Source: Marinomonas gallaica
Lineage (GTDB): Bacteria > Pseudomonadota > Gammaproteobacteria > Pseudomonadales > Marinomonadaceae
Reading direction: 5' to 3'
Length of the DNA: 64,000 nucleotides
Assembly: GCF_001639745.1 (NCBI RefSeq)
Contig: NZ_LTAX01000018.1
Span: forward strand, 1 to 64,000
Part shown: piece by piece, positions 15,024 through 22,980 of the stretch
How the letters are laid out: each line of letters begins with the position of its first letter
Numbering within the stretch: position 1 is the first letter of the stretch
The notes under the pieces: generated by a model
Seen by the model: the letters and a program-made list of their open reading frames with translations, nothing else
Database searches by the model: none
What the model was told of the DNA's origin: nothing
Translations under genes and position numbers: made by a program

Positions 15024-16199
15024 TTATAAAGCTCTTAACGAGTCAAAGCTTTTCAAGTTATCTGTAGATTTTGCTTTGAACCCGAGATTACAGACTGCTT
15101 CAGCTTTGGTAAGTGAGACAAAGTCTATAGGGTCACTAGAAAGGCTGTATATTTTTCTTGCGCTCTTTCCGGCGGCATAACTTCCGACAGCCGCTATGGT
15201 TCCTAAAATCAGCACACCACCCCAAAATAACGGATTAGCAATTAATACACCAGTCAACACTAGTCCGGAAACAACTCCGATAGAACTACCTACAGCTGTC
15301 TCGACAAATATTTCATTTTTTTCTTTCAGCGTTTCTGCCTGACACATATCATGCGCGCCTTTTACAACCCCGAAGCCAGTCAAAATTAAGCCACCTTTTG
15401 ATGCTAGTTTAGCAAGCTCGTTTAGACGGCCAGCATATTTTAATATATCGGCATTTGCAGGTAAGGCTTTTGTTCGGTTAATGCGTATTGCTTGTTGAGT
15501 GGTTTGACCATTGAATACAGCCTTTTCGAAAACAGGGCCCACTTTTTGAGAGTAGCTTTTTAACACTTGTCTTCTTTTATAATCGTACTGGGATTTAGTT
15601 AGTTTTTTGTTCTGGTACTGAGTATAAAGTTTATCTACTTCCTTGATTAAGCCACTGTTTTGCTCTCCCGCGAGTCCTCCTAGTACATTGGCTGTTGCTG
15701 CTGCGCCAGTGGATAAAATGTCATAGTTTGACTGTAGCCAAGCTAATGTCCAAAACATGTCTCGTTCTTGAGGGTCGCTTGGAATGCTGCTAAGAAATTG
15801 CTGGGTTGCTGAATCGTTCGGTCGAAATGCCATCACTGAGCTGTTATTCATTGCTTTGCTTCTGAGCACCTCAAAATCTTGCTGCGCCGCATCTTCTTCT
15901 AGACACATGGATACTCCATAGCGCGGTGTCATAGGAAGTAAGCTGATAACTTGTCGAGGCTGGATCGAGTTAGGGTTGGTGATGTGTTTATTATTGAATA
16001 GAACTTGCAAAAGCGCATAGTCGTATTCTTTCGTGCCGTAGCGAATATCGTAGTAGCTGGTAATAATCTGACTGAGTGTGTCACCCGGTTTTACGTAATA
16101 AAAAACAGGCTCATAAGAGTTTTGATAAGCGGTCTTCTGGTAAAAGCGGCGTTCGAATTCTGCAGAATAGTCTTTGCTGTTATTGACGAGTGATTGCAT
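15024..16199 (-). CDS. LysM-domain protein with C-terminal glycine-zipper membrane region
   Basis: A 391-residue protein with no signal peptide. Residues about 35-90 form a LysM-like peptidoglycan-binding domain (YYVKPGDTLSQIITSYY, with NPNSIQPRQVISLLP closing it). A helical middle follows. Residues about 285-350 are a hydrophobic, Gly/Ala-rich hairpin (VVSGLVLTGVLIANPLFWGG, then GTIAAVGSYAAG) like the membrane-inserting part of colicin-type or type VI effectors. A small membrane-protein gene follows two bases later. The absence of a Sec signal fits an effector delivered by another route. The start is ATG at 16199, or TTG at 16202, which has the better spacing to aagga. Exact family not recognised. 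Confidence 0.6.
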   Translation of the reverse strand: MQSLVNNSKDYSAEFERRFYQKTAYQNSYEPVFYYVKPGDTLSQIITSYYDIRYGTKEYDYALLQVLFNNKHITNPNSIQPRQVISLLPMTPRYGVSMCLEEDAAQQDFEVLRSKAMNNSSVMAFRPNDSATQQFLSSIPSDPQERDMFWTLAWLQSNYDILSTGAAATANVLGGLAGEQNSGLIKEVDKLYTQYQNKKLTKSQYDYKRRQVLKSYSQKVGPVFEKAVFNGQTTQQAIRINRTKALPANADILKYAGRLNELAKLASKGGLILTGFGVVKGAHDMCQAETLKEKNEIFVETAVGSSIGVVSGLVLTGVLIANPLFWGGVLILGTIAAVGSYAAGKSARKIYSLSSDPIDFVSLTKAEAVCNLGFKAKSTDNLKSFDSLRAL

Positions 16200-16324
16200 C
16201 AATCAGATATCCTTATCTTGATAAACTTTATAATGCTCGAAACTCTAAGTGATCATTCCTTCAACAGAAAGCCTGTTTACGTAAAATTTTCGATGTCTGT
16301 ACATTTATCTCGCTTTCCAGCGCG

Positions 16325-16350
16325 CAAAAAAAAGCCGGCCCTAGGGCCGG
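16325..16350 (-). terminator. Terminator of the glucose ABC transporter operon
   Basis: On the minus strand gccggccc pairs with gggccggc (perfect inverted repeat at 16333-16350), followed by eight Ts. It lies about 30 bases after the ATPase stop. Confidence 0.92.
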
Positions 16351-16379
16351 CAAACTTCCTCTTAAACAACGGTTAAAAG

Positions 16380-17489
16380 CTATCGATCGATACGTTCGCC
16401 AGTGTCTTTATCAAACGCGACGGCTTTGGAGGTATCAAGCATCATGGCGATGGTTTCACCGGCTTTAGTCGGGTAAACAGGATTACAGCGGCAGTTGACT
16501 TCGGCTTCTGAAATACGGGTTAACACCATGGTGTCGGCGCCCATTGGTTCGGTGACTTCGACATCAATGTCCGCGGTGACGACAAATTCAGCGCCTTCTT
16601 TGTGTGGCTGCGGCTCGGTAATCATTTCAGGGCGCAGTCCCAATAGAATCTCCTTGCCTAAGTAGGGTTTCAGGCTTTCTTGATCTGGGAAGGGGACAAC
16701 GGTTGGCTTGCTGGCTTGCAGTTCCAATGCGAATGCACCGTTCTGCTCAACCACTTTCGCTGGGACGAAGTTCATTGCCGGAGAACCCATAAAACCTGCT
16801 ACGAACAAGTTGGTTGGGTTGTCGTAGATTTCCTGTGGTGTGCCCAGTTGCTGTACTTCACCGTCTTTCATAACGGCGATGCGGTCGGCCAGTGTCATGG
16901 CTTCGATTTGGTCGTGGGTCACGTAGACGATGGTGGTGCCCAGTTTTTGGTGTAGCTTTTTGATTTCCGTACGCATTTCAACACGCAGCTTGGCATCAAG
17001 ATTCGACAATGGCTCGTCGAAAAGGTACATCTTAGGGCGGCGAGCTAAGGCGCGACCCATGGCGACACGTTGACGCTGACCACCAGACAGCTGAGCGGGC
17101 TTACGTTTCAACAAGTGACCAATTTGCAACATATCTGCAACACGCTGTACTTCGGCTTCGCGCTCGTCTTTTGGCACTTTACGCATTTCTAAACCGAATG
17201 ATATGTTTTGCGCGACGGTCATATTTGGATACAGTGCGTAAGACTGGAACACCATCGCGATGTCGCGGTCTTTCGGGCTTGAGTAAGTGACGTCGTTATT
17301 GTCGATTAAGATGCGTCCTTCAGACACGTCTTCAAGACCCGCAATCGAGTTCATTAACGTGGATTTACCACAACCTGATGGACCCACTAGGATCAGAAAC
17401 TCACCGGCTTCGATGGAAATATTGATGCCTTTTAGAATTTCCGTTTGGCCGTAGCGTTTTTTAACATTTTCAATGACGAGATTTGCCAT
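16380..17489 (-). CDS. gtsD: Sugar ABC transporter ATP-binding protein (MalK/UgpC family)
   Basis: A 369-residue ATPase that drives the adjacent glucose-type transporter from the cytoplasmic side. Walker A GPSGCGKST, signature LSGGQRQRVAMGRAL, Walker B YLFDEPLSNLDAKL and H-loop VTHDQ are all intact, with a C-terminal TOBE/regulatory domain (about 240-369). The ATG at 17489 follows tttggagaaacaac; the longer frame has no family match. It is the last gene of the operon, before a strong terminator. The symbol follows the Pseudomonas gtsABCD naming and depends on the binding-protein match. Confidence 0.9.
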   Translation of the reverse strand: MANLVIENVKKRYGQTEILKGINISIEAGEFLILVGPSGCGKSTLMNSIAGLEDVSEGRILIDNNDVTYSSPKDRDIAMVFQSYALYPNMTVAQNISFGLEMRKVPKDEREAEVQRVADMLQIGHLLKRKPAQLSGGQRQRVAMGRALARRPKMYLFDEPLSNLDAKLRVEMRTEIKKLHQKLGTTIVYVTHDQIEAMTLADRIAVMKDGEVQQLGTPQEIYDNPTNLFVAGFMGSPAMNFVPAKVVEQNGAFALELQASKPTVVPFPDQESLKPYLGKEILLGLRPEMITEPQPHKEGAEFVVTADIDVEVTEPMGADTMVLTRISEAEVNCRCNPVYPTKAGETIAMMLDTSKAVAFDKDTGERIDR

Positions 17490-17557
17490 GTTGTTTCTCC
17501 AAATTCTGTAACGGGCCGGCGGATGTTGTCGCCGGCGCACGGTTCAACCTTACAAAC

Positions 17558-18439
17558 TTAACCTTTAACCGCACCGGCTGTGAGGCCGCGTACGAAATAC
17601 TTACCTGCTAACACGTAAACCAATAGGGTCGGTAGGGCGGCGATGATGGCGGCGGCCATGTCGACGTTGTATTCCTTACCACCGAAGCTGGTGTTAACGA
17701 GGTTGTTAAGGGCTACCGTCACAGGTTGTGTGTCGAAGCCAGAGAACGCCACGCCAAATAGGAAGTCGTTCCAAATTTGCGTGAACTGCCAAATAACCGT
17801 AACGACGATGATCGGCGTCGAAACCGGCAAGATAATACGGTAGAAGATGGTAAAGAAACCGGCACCGTCTAAGCGCGCCGCTTTGATCAATTCTCCCGGA
17901 ATGGATTGATAGAAGTTACGGAAAAACAAAGTCGTAAACGCCACACCGTACACCACGTGTACCAGCACCAAGCCCGTTGTGGTGTTAGCAATGCCTAGCC
18001 AACCCAAAGTACGCGCCATTGGCAACAGGATCACTTGGAACGGAATAAAACACCCCACCAACAGTGCGGCAAAGAAAAAGTCACTGCCACGGAATTTCCA
18101 GTGGGAAATGACGTAACCATTGATCGCGCCCAGCAGTGTCGAAATCGCCACAGCAGGAATAACGATCTTGAACGAGTTCATAAAGTACGGTGCCATGCCT
18201 TCACACTGGCTACCCGTACACGCCCCGCTCCATGCTTTTGACCACGCGCTGAAGTCTATGGAACCTGGTAGTGACAACAAGGTGCCGCTGCGAATCTCTT
18301 CTACGTCTTTTAGGGACGTAAGCAGCATGACGATGAACGGTGCTAAGTACACGGCTGCCATCGCCAGTAGGCAAACATACAGCGCCACACGTAATACTTT
18401 GTCTAACCCAGAAGTCTGGCGTTTTGCTACATTACTCAT
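17558..18439 (-). CDS. gtsC: Sugar ABC transporter permease (MalG type)
   Basis: A 293-residue inner-membrane permease with about six hydrophobic helices. The EAA loop (PGELIKAARLDGAGFFTIFYRIILP) contacts the ATPase. It overlaps the end of the upstream permease gene by eight bases when the ATG at 18439 is used; GTG at 18448 is the alternative and overlaps by 17. gaggtg lies at suitable distance from the ATG. It forms the heterodimeric channel with the upstream permease. Confidence 0.9.
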   Translation of the reverse strand: MSNVAKRQTSGLDKVLRVALYVCLLAMAAVYLAPFIVMLLTSLKDVEEIRSGTLLSLPGSIDFSAWSKAWSGACTGSQCEGMAPYFMNSFKIVIPAVAISTLLGAINGYVISHWKFRGSDFFFAALLVGCFIPFQVILLPMARTLGWLGIANTTTGLVLVHVVYGVAFTTLFFRNFYQSIPGELIKAARLDGAGFFTIFYRIILPVSTPIIVVTVIWQFTQIWNDFLFGVAFSGFDTQPVTVALNNLVNTSFGGKEYNVDMAAAIIAALPTLLVYVLAGKYFVRGLTAGAVKG

Positions 18440-19361
18440 GGCGCTCACCTCGTAGTTCTGAGTACAAGTAAGGGATCAGGATCGCCAAAACACAGCCCAA
18501 CATGACCATTGCTGATGCCGCACCTAAACCGATCTGGCTACGGGTAAAGGCGTGGGCATACATGAAGTTTGCCGGTAGATCAGACGAGTAGCCTGGACCA
18601 CCATTGGTCAACGCGGCGACTAAGTCGAAACTCTTGATGGCAATGTGTGACAGGATCACTAACGCACTGAAAAAGACGGGTTTTAGCGATGGTAAAATAA
18701 TGCGTCGGTAAGTGGTAATAATGCCCGCGCCATCGAGTTGAGCGGCTTTGATCATTTCACCGTCCACACCACGCAGACCTGCTAAGAAAAGCGCCATGAC
18801 GAAGCCAGATGCTTGCCATACGGCCGCAATGACCAAACAGTAAACGACCATGTCTGGGTCAGATAGCCAGTTGAAGCGGAAGTCTTCAAAGCCCAGTTCG
18901 ATCATCATTTTCTCAATACCGTTGGTCGGGTTAAGCAACCACTTCCACGCGGTACCCGTTACGATGAATGAGATCGCCATTGGGTAAAGGTAAATGGTAC
19001 GAATCGCGCCTTCTGCTCGAATCTTCTGATCTAGGAAGATCGCCAGCATGACGCCAAGAAACAAACAAATCAGGATAAACAAACCACCAAATACCCCAAG
19101 GTTAGTCAGAGCAACGATCCAGCGGTCATTCATAAATAAACGCTCGTATTGTTCTAGGCCAACGAATTTGTACGAAGGCAGCATACGAGAGTTTGTGAAA
19201 GAGAGTACGGCAGTCCATATCATGTAGCCATAGATACACACGACGGCTGCTACGACAGTCGGTGCCATGACTATTTTGGGCATCCAATCGGCCAAACTCA
19301 GGCGCGCAGGACGACCAGCTTGAGTCGCTCCAGACCCAGCATTGGCGGCGTTTTTGTTCAT
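18432..19361 (-). CDS. gtsB: Sugar ABC transporter permease (MalF type)
   Basis: A 309-residue inner-membrane permease with about six hydrophobic helices and the EAA loop DGEMIKAAQLDGAGIITTYR. It is short compared with E. coli MalF because it lacks the large periplasmic loop, as in Pseudomonas GtsB. The ATG at 19361 begins MNKNAANAG; the longer frame would read back through the hairpin that separates it from the binding-protein gene. The start codon has only a weak ribosome-binding site, so it may rely on coupling. Confidence 0.88.
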   Translation of the reverse strand: MNKNAANAGSGATQAGRPARLSLADWMPKIVMAPTVVAAVVCIYGYMIWTAVLSFTNSRMLPSYKFVGLEQYERLFMNDRWIVALTNLGVFGGLFILICLFLGVMLAIFLDQKIRAEGAIRTIYLYPMAISFIVTGTAWKWLLNPTNGIEKMMIELGFEDFRFNWLSDPDMVVYCLVIAAVWQASGFVMALFLAGLRGVDGEMIKAAQLDGAGIITTYRRIILPSLKPVFFSALVILSHIAIKSFDLVAALTNGGPGYSSDLPANFMYAHAFTRSQIGLGAASAMVMLGCVLAILIPYLYSELRGERHE

Positions 19362-19392
19362 AATCGGGGCTTCTACTTTAGAGGAGAGAAGA

Positions 19393-19416
19393 GAGGCCAA
19401 CCCTTGGGTTGGCCTC
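19393..19416 (-). other. Intercistronic hairpin between binding-protein and permease genes
   Basis: A perfect 24-base inverted repeat (gaggccaaccct and its complement) with no T-run. Hairpins at this position stabilize the upstream message or reduce read-through, allowing far more binding protein than permease, as in many sugar ABC operons. Confidence 0.75.
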
Positions 19417-19431
19417 AGATTGTAACGCGTG

Positions 19432-20679
19432 TTACATGCTTGCCTTAATGGTACGAGCAAGGCGATCTACTGCTTCTTCAGCGGTCATAGATTCGCTGTT
19501 GTAGAAGTTAGTGACCACATCAAATACCGCACCTTGCACCATTGAGTTCACAGCCATGCCGTGTGCCATACTTGGTACGAGATCGCCCGTTGTTGAGCTG
19601 GCTAGGAAAGCATCCATTGAAGAGTGTGCACAGGTATCGAACTTGTCACGAGGCATGTTCAAACGTGCAGGGATAGAGCCTTTGTTTAGGTTAAAGGTTT
19701 CTTGGAACGTTGGCTCAAGCATTAGCTTAGCAAGATCTTGTTGAGCGCTTTGCGCCCCTTCATCATCCACTTGGAACATCGCTAGAGAGTCGATGTTAAA
19801 CGTAAATTGGCCACTTGTGCCTGGCGCTGCATAACAGACGTAATCAATGCCAGCTTTTTTGCCTGCCGCTGTAAATTCGCCTTTGGCCCAGTCTCCCATG
19901 ATTTGCATCGCTGCTTCACCGTTGATCACCATCGAGGTGGCAATGTTCCAGTCTCGGCCTGAGAAACCTTGGTCTACGTAGTCACGGGTCTTCTTGAACT
20001 TTTTGAACACATCAACCATTTCATCGCCACGCAATGTTGCATCGTCTAGACCGATAAAGGCTGCGCTGTAGAACTGTGAACCTTTGGACAGTGCAATGGC
20101 TTCGAATAGCGTCGCGTCTTGCCAAGCTTGACCACCGTGAGCAAGTGGCGTGAAGCCGGCTGCTTTGATTTTGTCTGCTGCTTCGAAGAACTGATCCCAA
20201 GTGGTTGGAATGCTAGCGCCCGCTTTTTTGAAGATCTCAGGGTTCGCCCACATCCAGTTTACACGGTGCACGTTAACCGGCGCTGCCACATAGTGACCGT
20301 CGTATTTCATCACATCGCTGACAACTTGAGGTAGGACAACATCCCATTGACCTTGTTCGGCAACAGCGTCAAGGTTTGTTAGGAAGCCAAGATCGCCCCA
20401 TTCTTGAATAGTAGGGCCTTTGATTTGTGCCGCCGCAGGCGGATTGCCAGCGATCGCGCGAGATTTTAGAACGGTCATTGCAGATTCACCGCCGCCACCC
20501 GCAACAGCGAAGTCTTTCCAAGTGTGGCCTTCTTCAGTCATCAAGTCTTTTAGAACGTTGATCGAAGCGGCTTCACCACCGGATGTCCACCAATGCAGTA
20601 CTTCTACTTCACCTGCGTGCGCTGTCGCTGCAGCAACAGAAATGGCAAGACTCGATAAACCTAATGCAATCTTTTTCAT
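19432..20679 (-). CDS. gtsA: Periplasmic glucose-type sugar-binding protein
   Basis: A 415-residue family 1 extracellular solute-binding protein with a Sec signal peptide (MKKIALGLSSLAISVAAATA then HAG). The mature protein carries VEVLHWWTSGGEAASINVL, AVAGGGGESAMTVLKSRA, QIKGPTIQEWGD and MQIMGDWAKGEF, a close match by eye to the Pseudomonas glucose-binding protein GtsA. It delivers glucose, possibly also mannose, to the permeases encoded downstream. It is the first gene of the operon, transcribed away from the PAS kinase gene. Substrate is inferred from family resemblance. Confidence 0.9.
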   Translation of the reverse strand: MKKIALGLSSLAISVAAATAHAGEVEVLHWWTSGGEAASINVLKDLMTEEGHTWKDFAVAGGGGESAMTVLKSRAIAGNPPAAAQIKGPTIQEWGDLGFLTNLDAVAEQGQWDVVLPQVVSDVMKYDGHYVAAPVNVHRVNWMWANPEIFKKAGASIPTTWDQFFEAADKIKAAGFTPLAHGGQAWQDATLFEAIALSKGSQFYSAAFIGLDDATLRGDEMVDVFKKFKKTRDYVDQGFSGRDWNIATSMVINGEAAMQIMGDWAKGEFTAAGKKAGIDYVCYAAPGTSGQFTFNIDSLAMFQVDDEGAQSAQQDLAKLMLEPTFQETFNLNKGSIPARLNMPRDKFDTCAHSSMDAFLASSTTGDLVPSMAHGMAVNSMVQGAVFDVVTNFYNSESMTAEEAVDRLARTIKASM

Positions 20680-20973
20680 GGTCAGTAACCCTTGTTATTG
20701 TTATGGGACTTTGTAACTAACGTTTTTATCAATCTAGATCATCAGCATAAAAAATGCTCACTTAGACATAACAAATGTAGCAAACCTTATGCACGTAAGT
20801 AGTAAAGTAGAGCAACCAAATGTATCAAAGTCTTGCAAAGTGCTGTTTTGACAAGAGGGAAGTATTTGGTATGCAATAAATTTCTCTAATGCATGTCATG
20901 TTACTGTGCGCTAATAATCTTCAGCTATACTGAAATTTGATTTAGGTTTTACCTAATAGGGCAAGGAGGCAGT
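20680..20973. promoter_or_regulatory. Divergent control region between gtsA and the PAS kinase operon
   Basis: 294 bases without a gene, AT-rich, containing the promoters of both divergent operons. The repeated triplet-like motifs aaatgtagcaa (20771) and aaatgtatcaa (20818) could be regulator sites. The GTG start at 20974 has a near-perfect ribosome-binding site, aaggaggcagt. No clear -35/-10 pair can be assigned with confidence. Confidence 0.45.
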
Positions 20974-22551
20974 GTGAACACGCAAACCTATTTAGCGGTC
21001 GATGTTTTTTTTCTCGCCCTTTACGCATTAATGCTTGTTTTAATTTGGAAAATTTCCCGCAATAAAGCAGATCAAGAGAGGCCAAGCAGCCTATTTTGGT
21101 TATCGATTATGCTGATCATTTTGTCTGTCACGGATCTGGTGTTTGACCATTCACATTACCATCCTGAGTCCTTCTCTGGCATGGTGACCATGATTCTAAA
21201 TGCTGCCTATGGCATCGGTGCGACGCTAGCGTTGTTGTATCTTTTATTTAATTGGCGCGAGCGTAATCGATCGAAATCCCTGCATTTAAACAATCAACGG
21301 CTGCAAGAAGAGATTGATCGTCGACGCAGTGTCGAAGCGGAATTACGTCGTTTGTCGGACTCTTTAGAGCATGAAGTCGCGCTGCGTACCAGTGAGCTGC
21401 AAGAAATTAAAGACAAGTTAGAGCTGGAAGTGCAGGCTACAGAACAAGCCAACAAACGCATGATGAGCATTTTTGAGTCGGCCCCCAATGGTATGTTGGT
21501 AGTGAATCGTGATGGCATCATTACTCAAGCGAACAGCATGGTCGCTTCCATTTTCCGTTGTCAGGTGCAAGAGTTAGTCGGACGGTCTGTCGATAGTTTA
21601 GTACCGAGTGAATTACGAGAGCGCCATGAAGTGGATCGCGATGGTTTTCAGGCTAAGCCCTCGAAACGCAAAATGGGTGCACGGCGTGATTTGTATGGCG
21701 CACGGTTAGATGGCTCGTATGTGCCGCTGGAAGTAGGCTTGCATCCTGTTGAACTGGATGGCAATACTGAAATTGTGGCGGCCATTGTTGATATTAGTGA
21801 GCGTAAAGCTTACGAAAAGCGCATACATGAACGTAATGAAGCATTGGAAGTATCGAACCGAGAGTTACAGGAGTTTGCTTTCATTGCGTCCCACGACTTG
21901 CGAGAACCACTGCGTAAAATTATTTCCTTTTCGATCCTGTTACAAGAAGGTGAGTATGGGAAATTCAACGAAGAAGGCCAAGTGTTCTCAGGTTATATTG
22001 TCAATGCGGCCCAACGCATGCGAGATTTATTAACGGATTTATTGGCGTACAGCCGTGTGACATCAAAGGCTAATCCGTTTAAGAGTGTTAGGCTGAACCC
22101 TTTATTAGAGGAAGTGCTGGAAGACTTGCAGCTGATCATCGAAGAAACTCAAGCCCAGATAAACATCGAATCGCTGCCCAGTGCCGAGGTGGATCAAGTA
22201 CAAATGCGGCAATTGTTTCAGAACCTAATCAGTAACAGCTTGAAGTATCATCACCCGGATCGTGTGCCTGAAGTGTTTATTTCCGGACAGGAAAAAGAAG
22301 ACAGCATTTATCTTGAATTGCGTGATAATGGGATTGGCTTTGATCCACAATTTTCGGAACAAGTATTTGATATTTTTAAGCGATTACATGATCGTCAGGA
22401 CTATTCTGGTACAGGTATGGGGCTCGCCATTTGCCGCAAGATAGTGTTACGACACGGTGGAACAATTGTTGCCCAGTCGCAAGAGGGAGAAGGTACAACG
22501 ATGTTGATTGAATTACCCAAACAGCAGGTGGATCAGCATGTCTCAAATTAA
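20974..22551 (+). CDS. PAS-domain membrane sensor histidine kinase
   Basis: A 525-residue sensor kinase. Three hydrophobic segments in residues about 5-95 are followed by a coiled coil (about 105-160), a PAS domain (about 165-280) and an intact kinase core: FIASHDLREPLRKI (phospho-acceptor His), N-box LFQNLISNSLKYH, G-boxes RDNGIGFDP and GTGMGLAICRKI. The HDLREPLR form of the H-box is typical of phytochrome-like kinases that pair with small Rcp1-type receivers, and such a receiver is encoded next, overlapping by 14 bases. The start is GTG behind an excellent ribosome-binding site. The signal sensed is unknown. Confidence 0.88.
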   Translation: MNTQTYLAVDVFFLALYALMLVLIWKISRNKADQERPSSLFWLSIMLIILSVTDLVFDHSHYHPESFSGMVTMILNAAYGIGATLALLYLLFNWRERNRSKSLHLNNQRLQEEIDRRRSVEAELRRLSDSLEHEVALRTSELQEIKDKLELEVQATEQANKRMMSIFESAPNGMLVVNRDGIITQANSMVASIFRCQVQELVGRSVDSLVPSELRERHEVDRDGFQAKPSKRKMGARRDLYGARLDGSYVPLEVGLHPVELDGNTEIVAAIVDISERKAYEKRIHERNEALEVSNRELQEFAFIASHDLREPLRKIISFSILLQEGEYGKFNEEGQVFSGYIVNAAQRMRDLLTDLLAYSRVTSKANPFKSVRLNPLLEEVLEDLQLIIEETQAQINIESLPSAEVDQVQMRQLFQNLISNSLKYHHPDRVPEVFISGQEKEDSIYLELRDNGIGFDPQFSEQVFDIFKRLHDRQDYSGTGMGLAICRKIVLRHGGTIVAQSQEGEGTTMLIELPKQQVDQHVSN

Positions 22552-22957
22552 CGCAAATCCGGTGCGCATCGTGATGCTCGATGATGACCCTGAAGATGCA
22601 CTGCTGGTTTCAACGGCGATTAAGCGTCTTGAGTATGATGTGCCGTTTCAGCACATACAGACGAGCCAAGCGTTTACGTCTTACCTTTCTGAAGACTATA
22701 TAACGCAGTCTTTGGAATCTGTTGTTATCTTATTATTAGATCTAAATATGCCGTGTAAGACCGGCTTAGAATGGCTGAAAGAGTTACGCTCCGAAGCGCA
22801 ATATAAAGACCTTATTATTGTTGTTTTTTCCACATCGGGAATGACAGAAGAGCGAGTGAGAAGTTTGTCTTTAGGGGCTGATGAGCATCTTGGTAAACCA
22901 GACCGAGTACAAGATCTGACCCGTAAACTTGATATTTTGTGCCGACGCTATGTGTAG
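22538..22957 (+). CDS. Single-domain response regulator (Rcp1-like)
   Basis: A 139-residue receiver domain with no output domain: acidic pair MLDDDPED, phospho-acceptor Asp in VVILLLDLNMPCKTG, and conserved Lys in HLGKPDRV. It resembles the Rcp1 family, including the extended loop before beta-3. ATG at 22538 is preferred to 22508 because it follows aggtgg and opens with the receiver fold. It overlaps the kinase gene by 14 bases and precedes a REC-GGDEF-EAL gene by 23 bases, so a relay from kinase to c-di-GMP enzyme is likely. Confidence 0.88.
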   Translation: MSQINANPVRIVMLDDDPEDALLVSTAIKRLEYDVPFQHIQTSQAFTSYLSEDYITQSLESVVILLLDLNMPCKTGLEWLKELRSEAQYKDLIIVVFSTSGMTEERVRSLSLGADEHLGKPDRVQDLTRKLDILCRRYV

Positions 22958-22980
22958 CAATCAACCTAGAAGGAGAAATC

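Noticed and set aside
16194..16376. A 60-residue frame on the plus strand between the LysM and ATPase genes
   Set aside because: It runs through the minus-strand terminator hairpin and has no ribosome-binding site.
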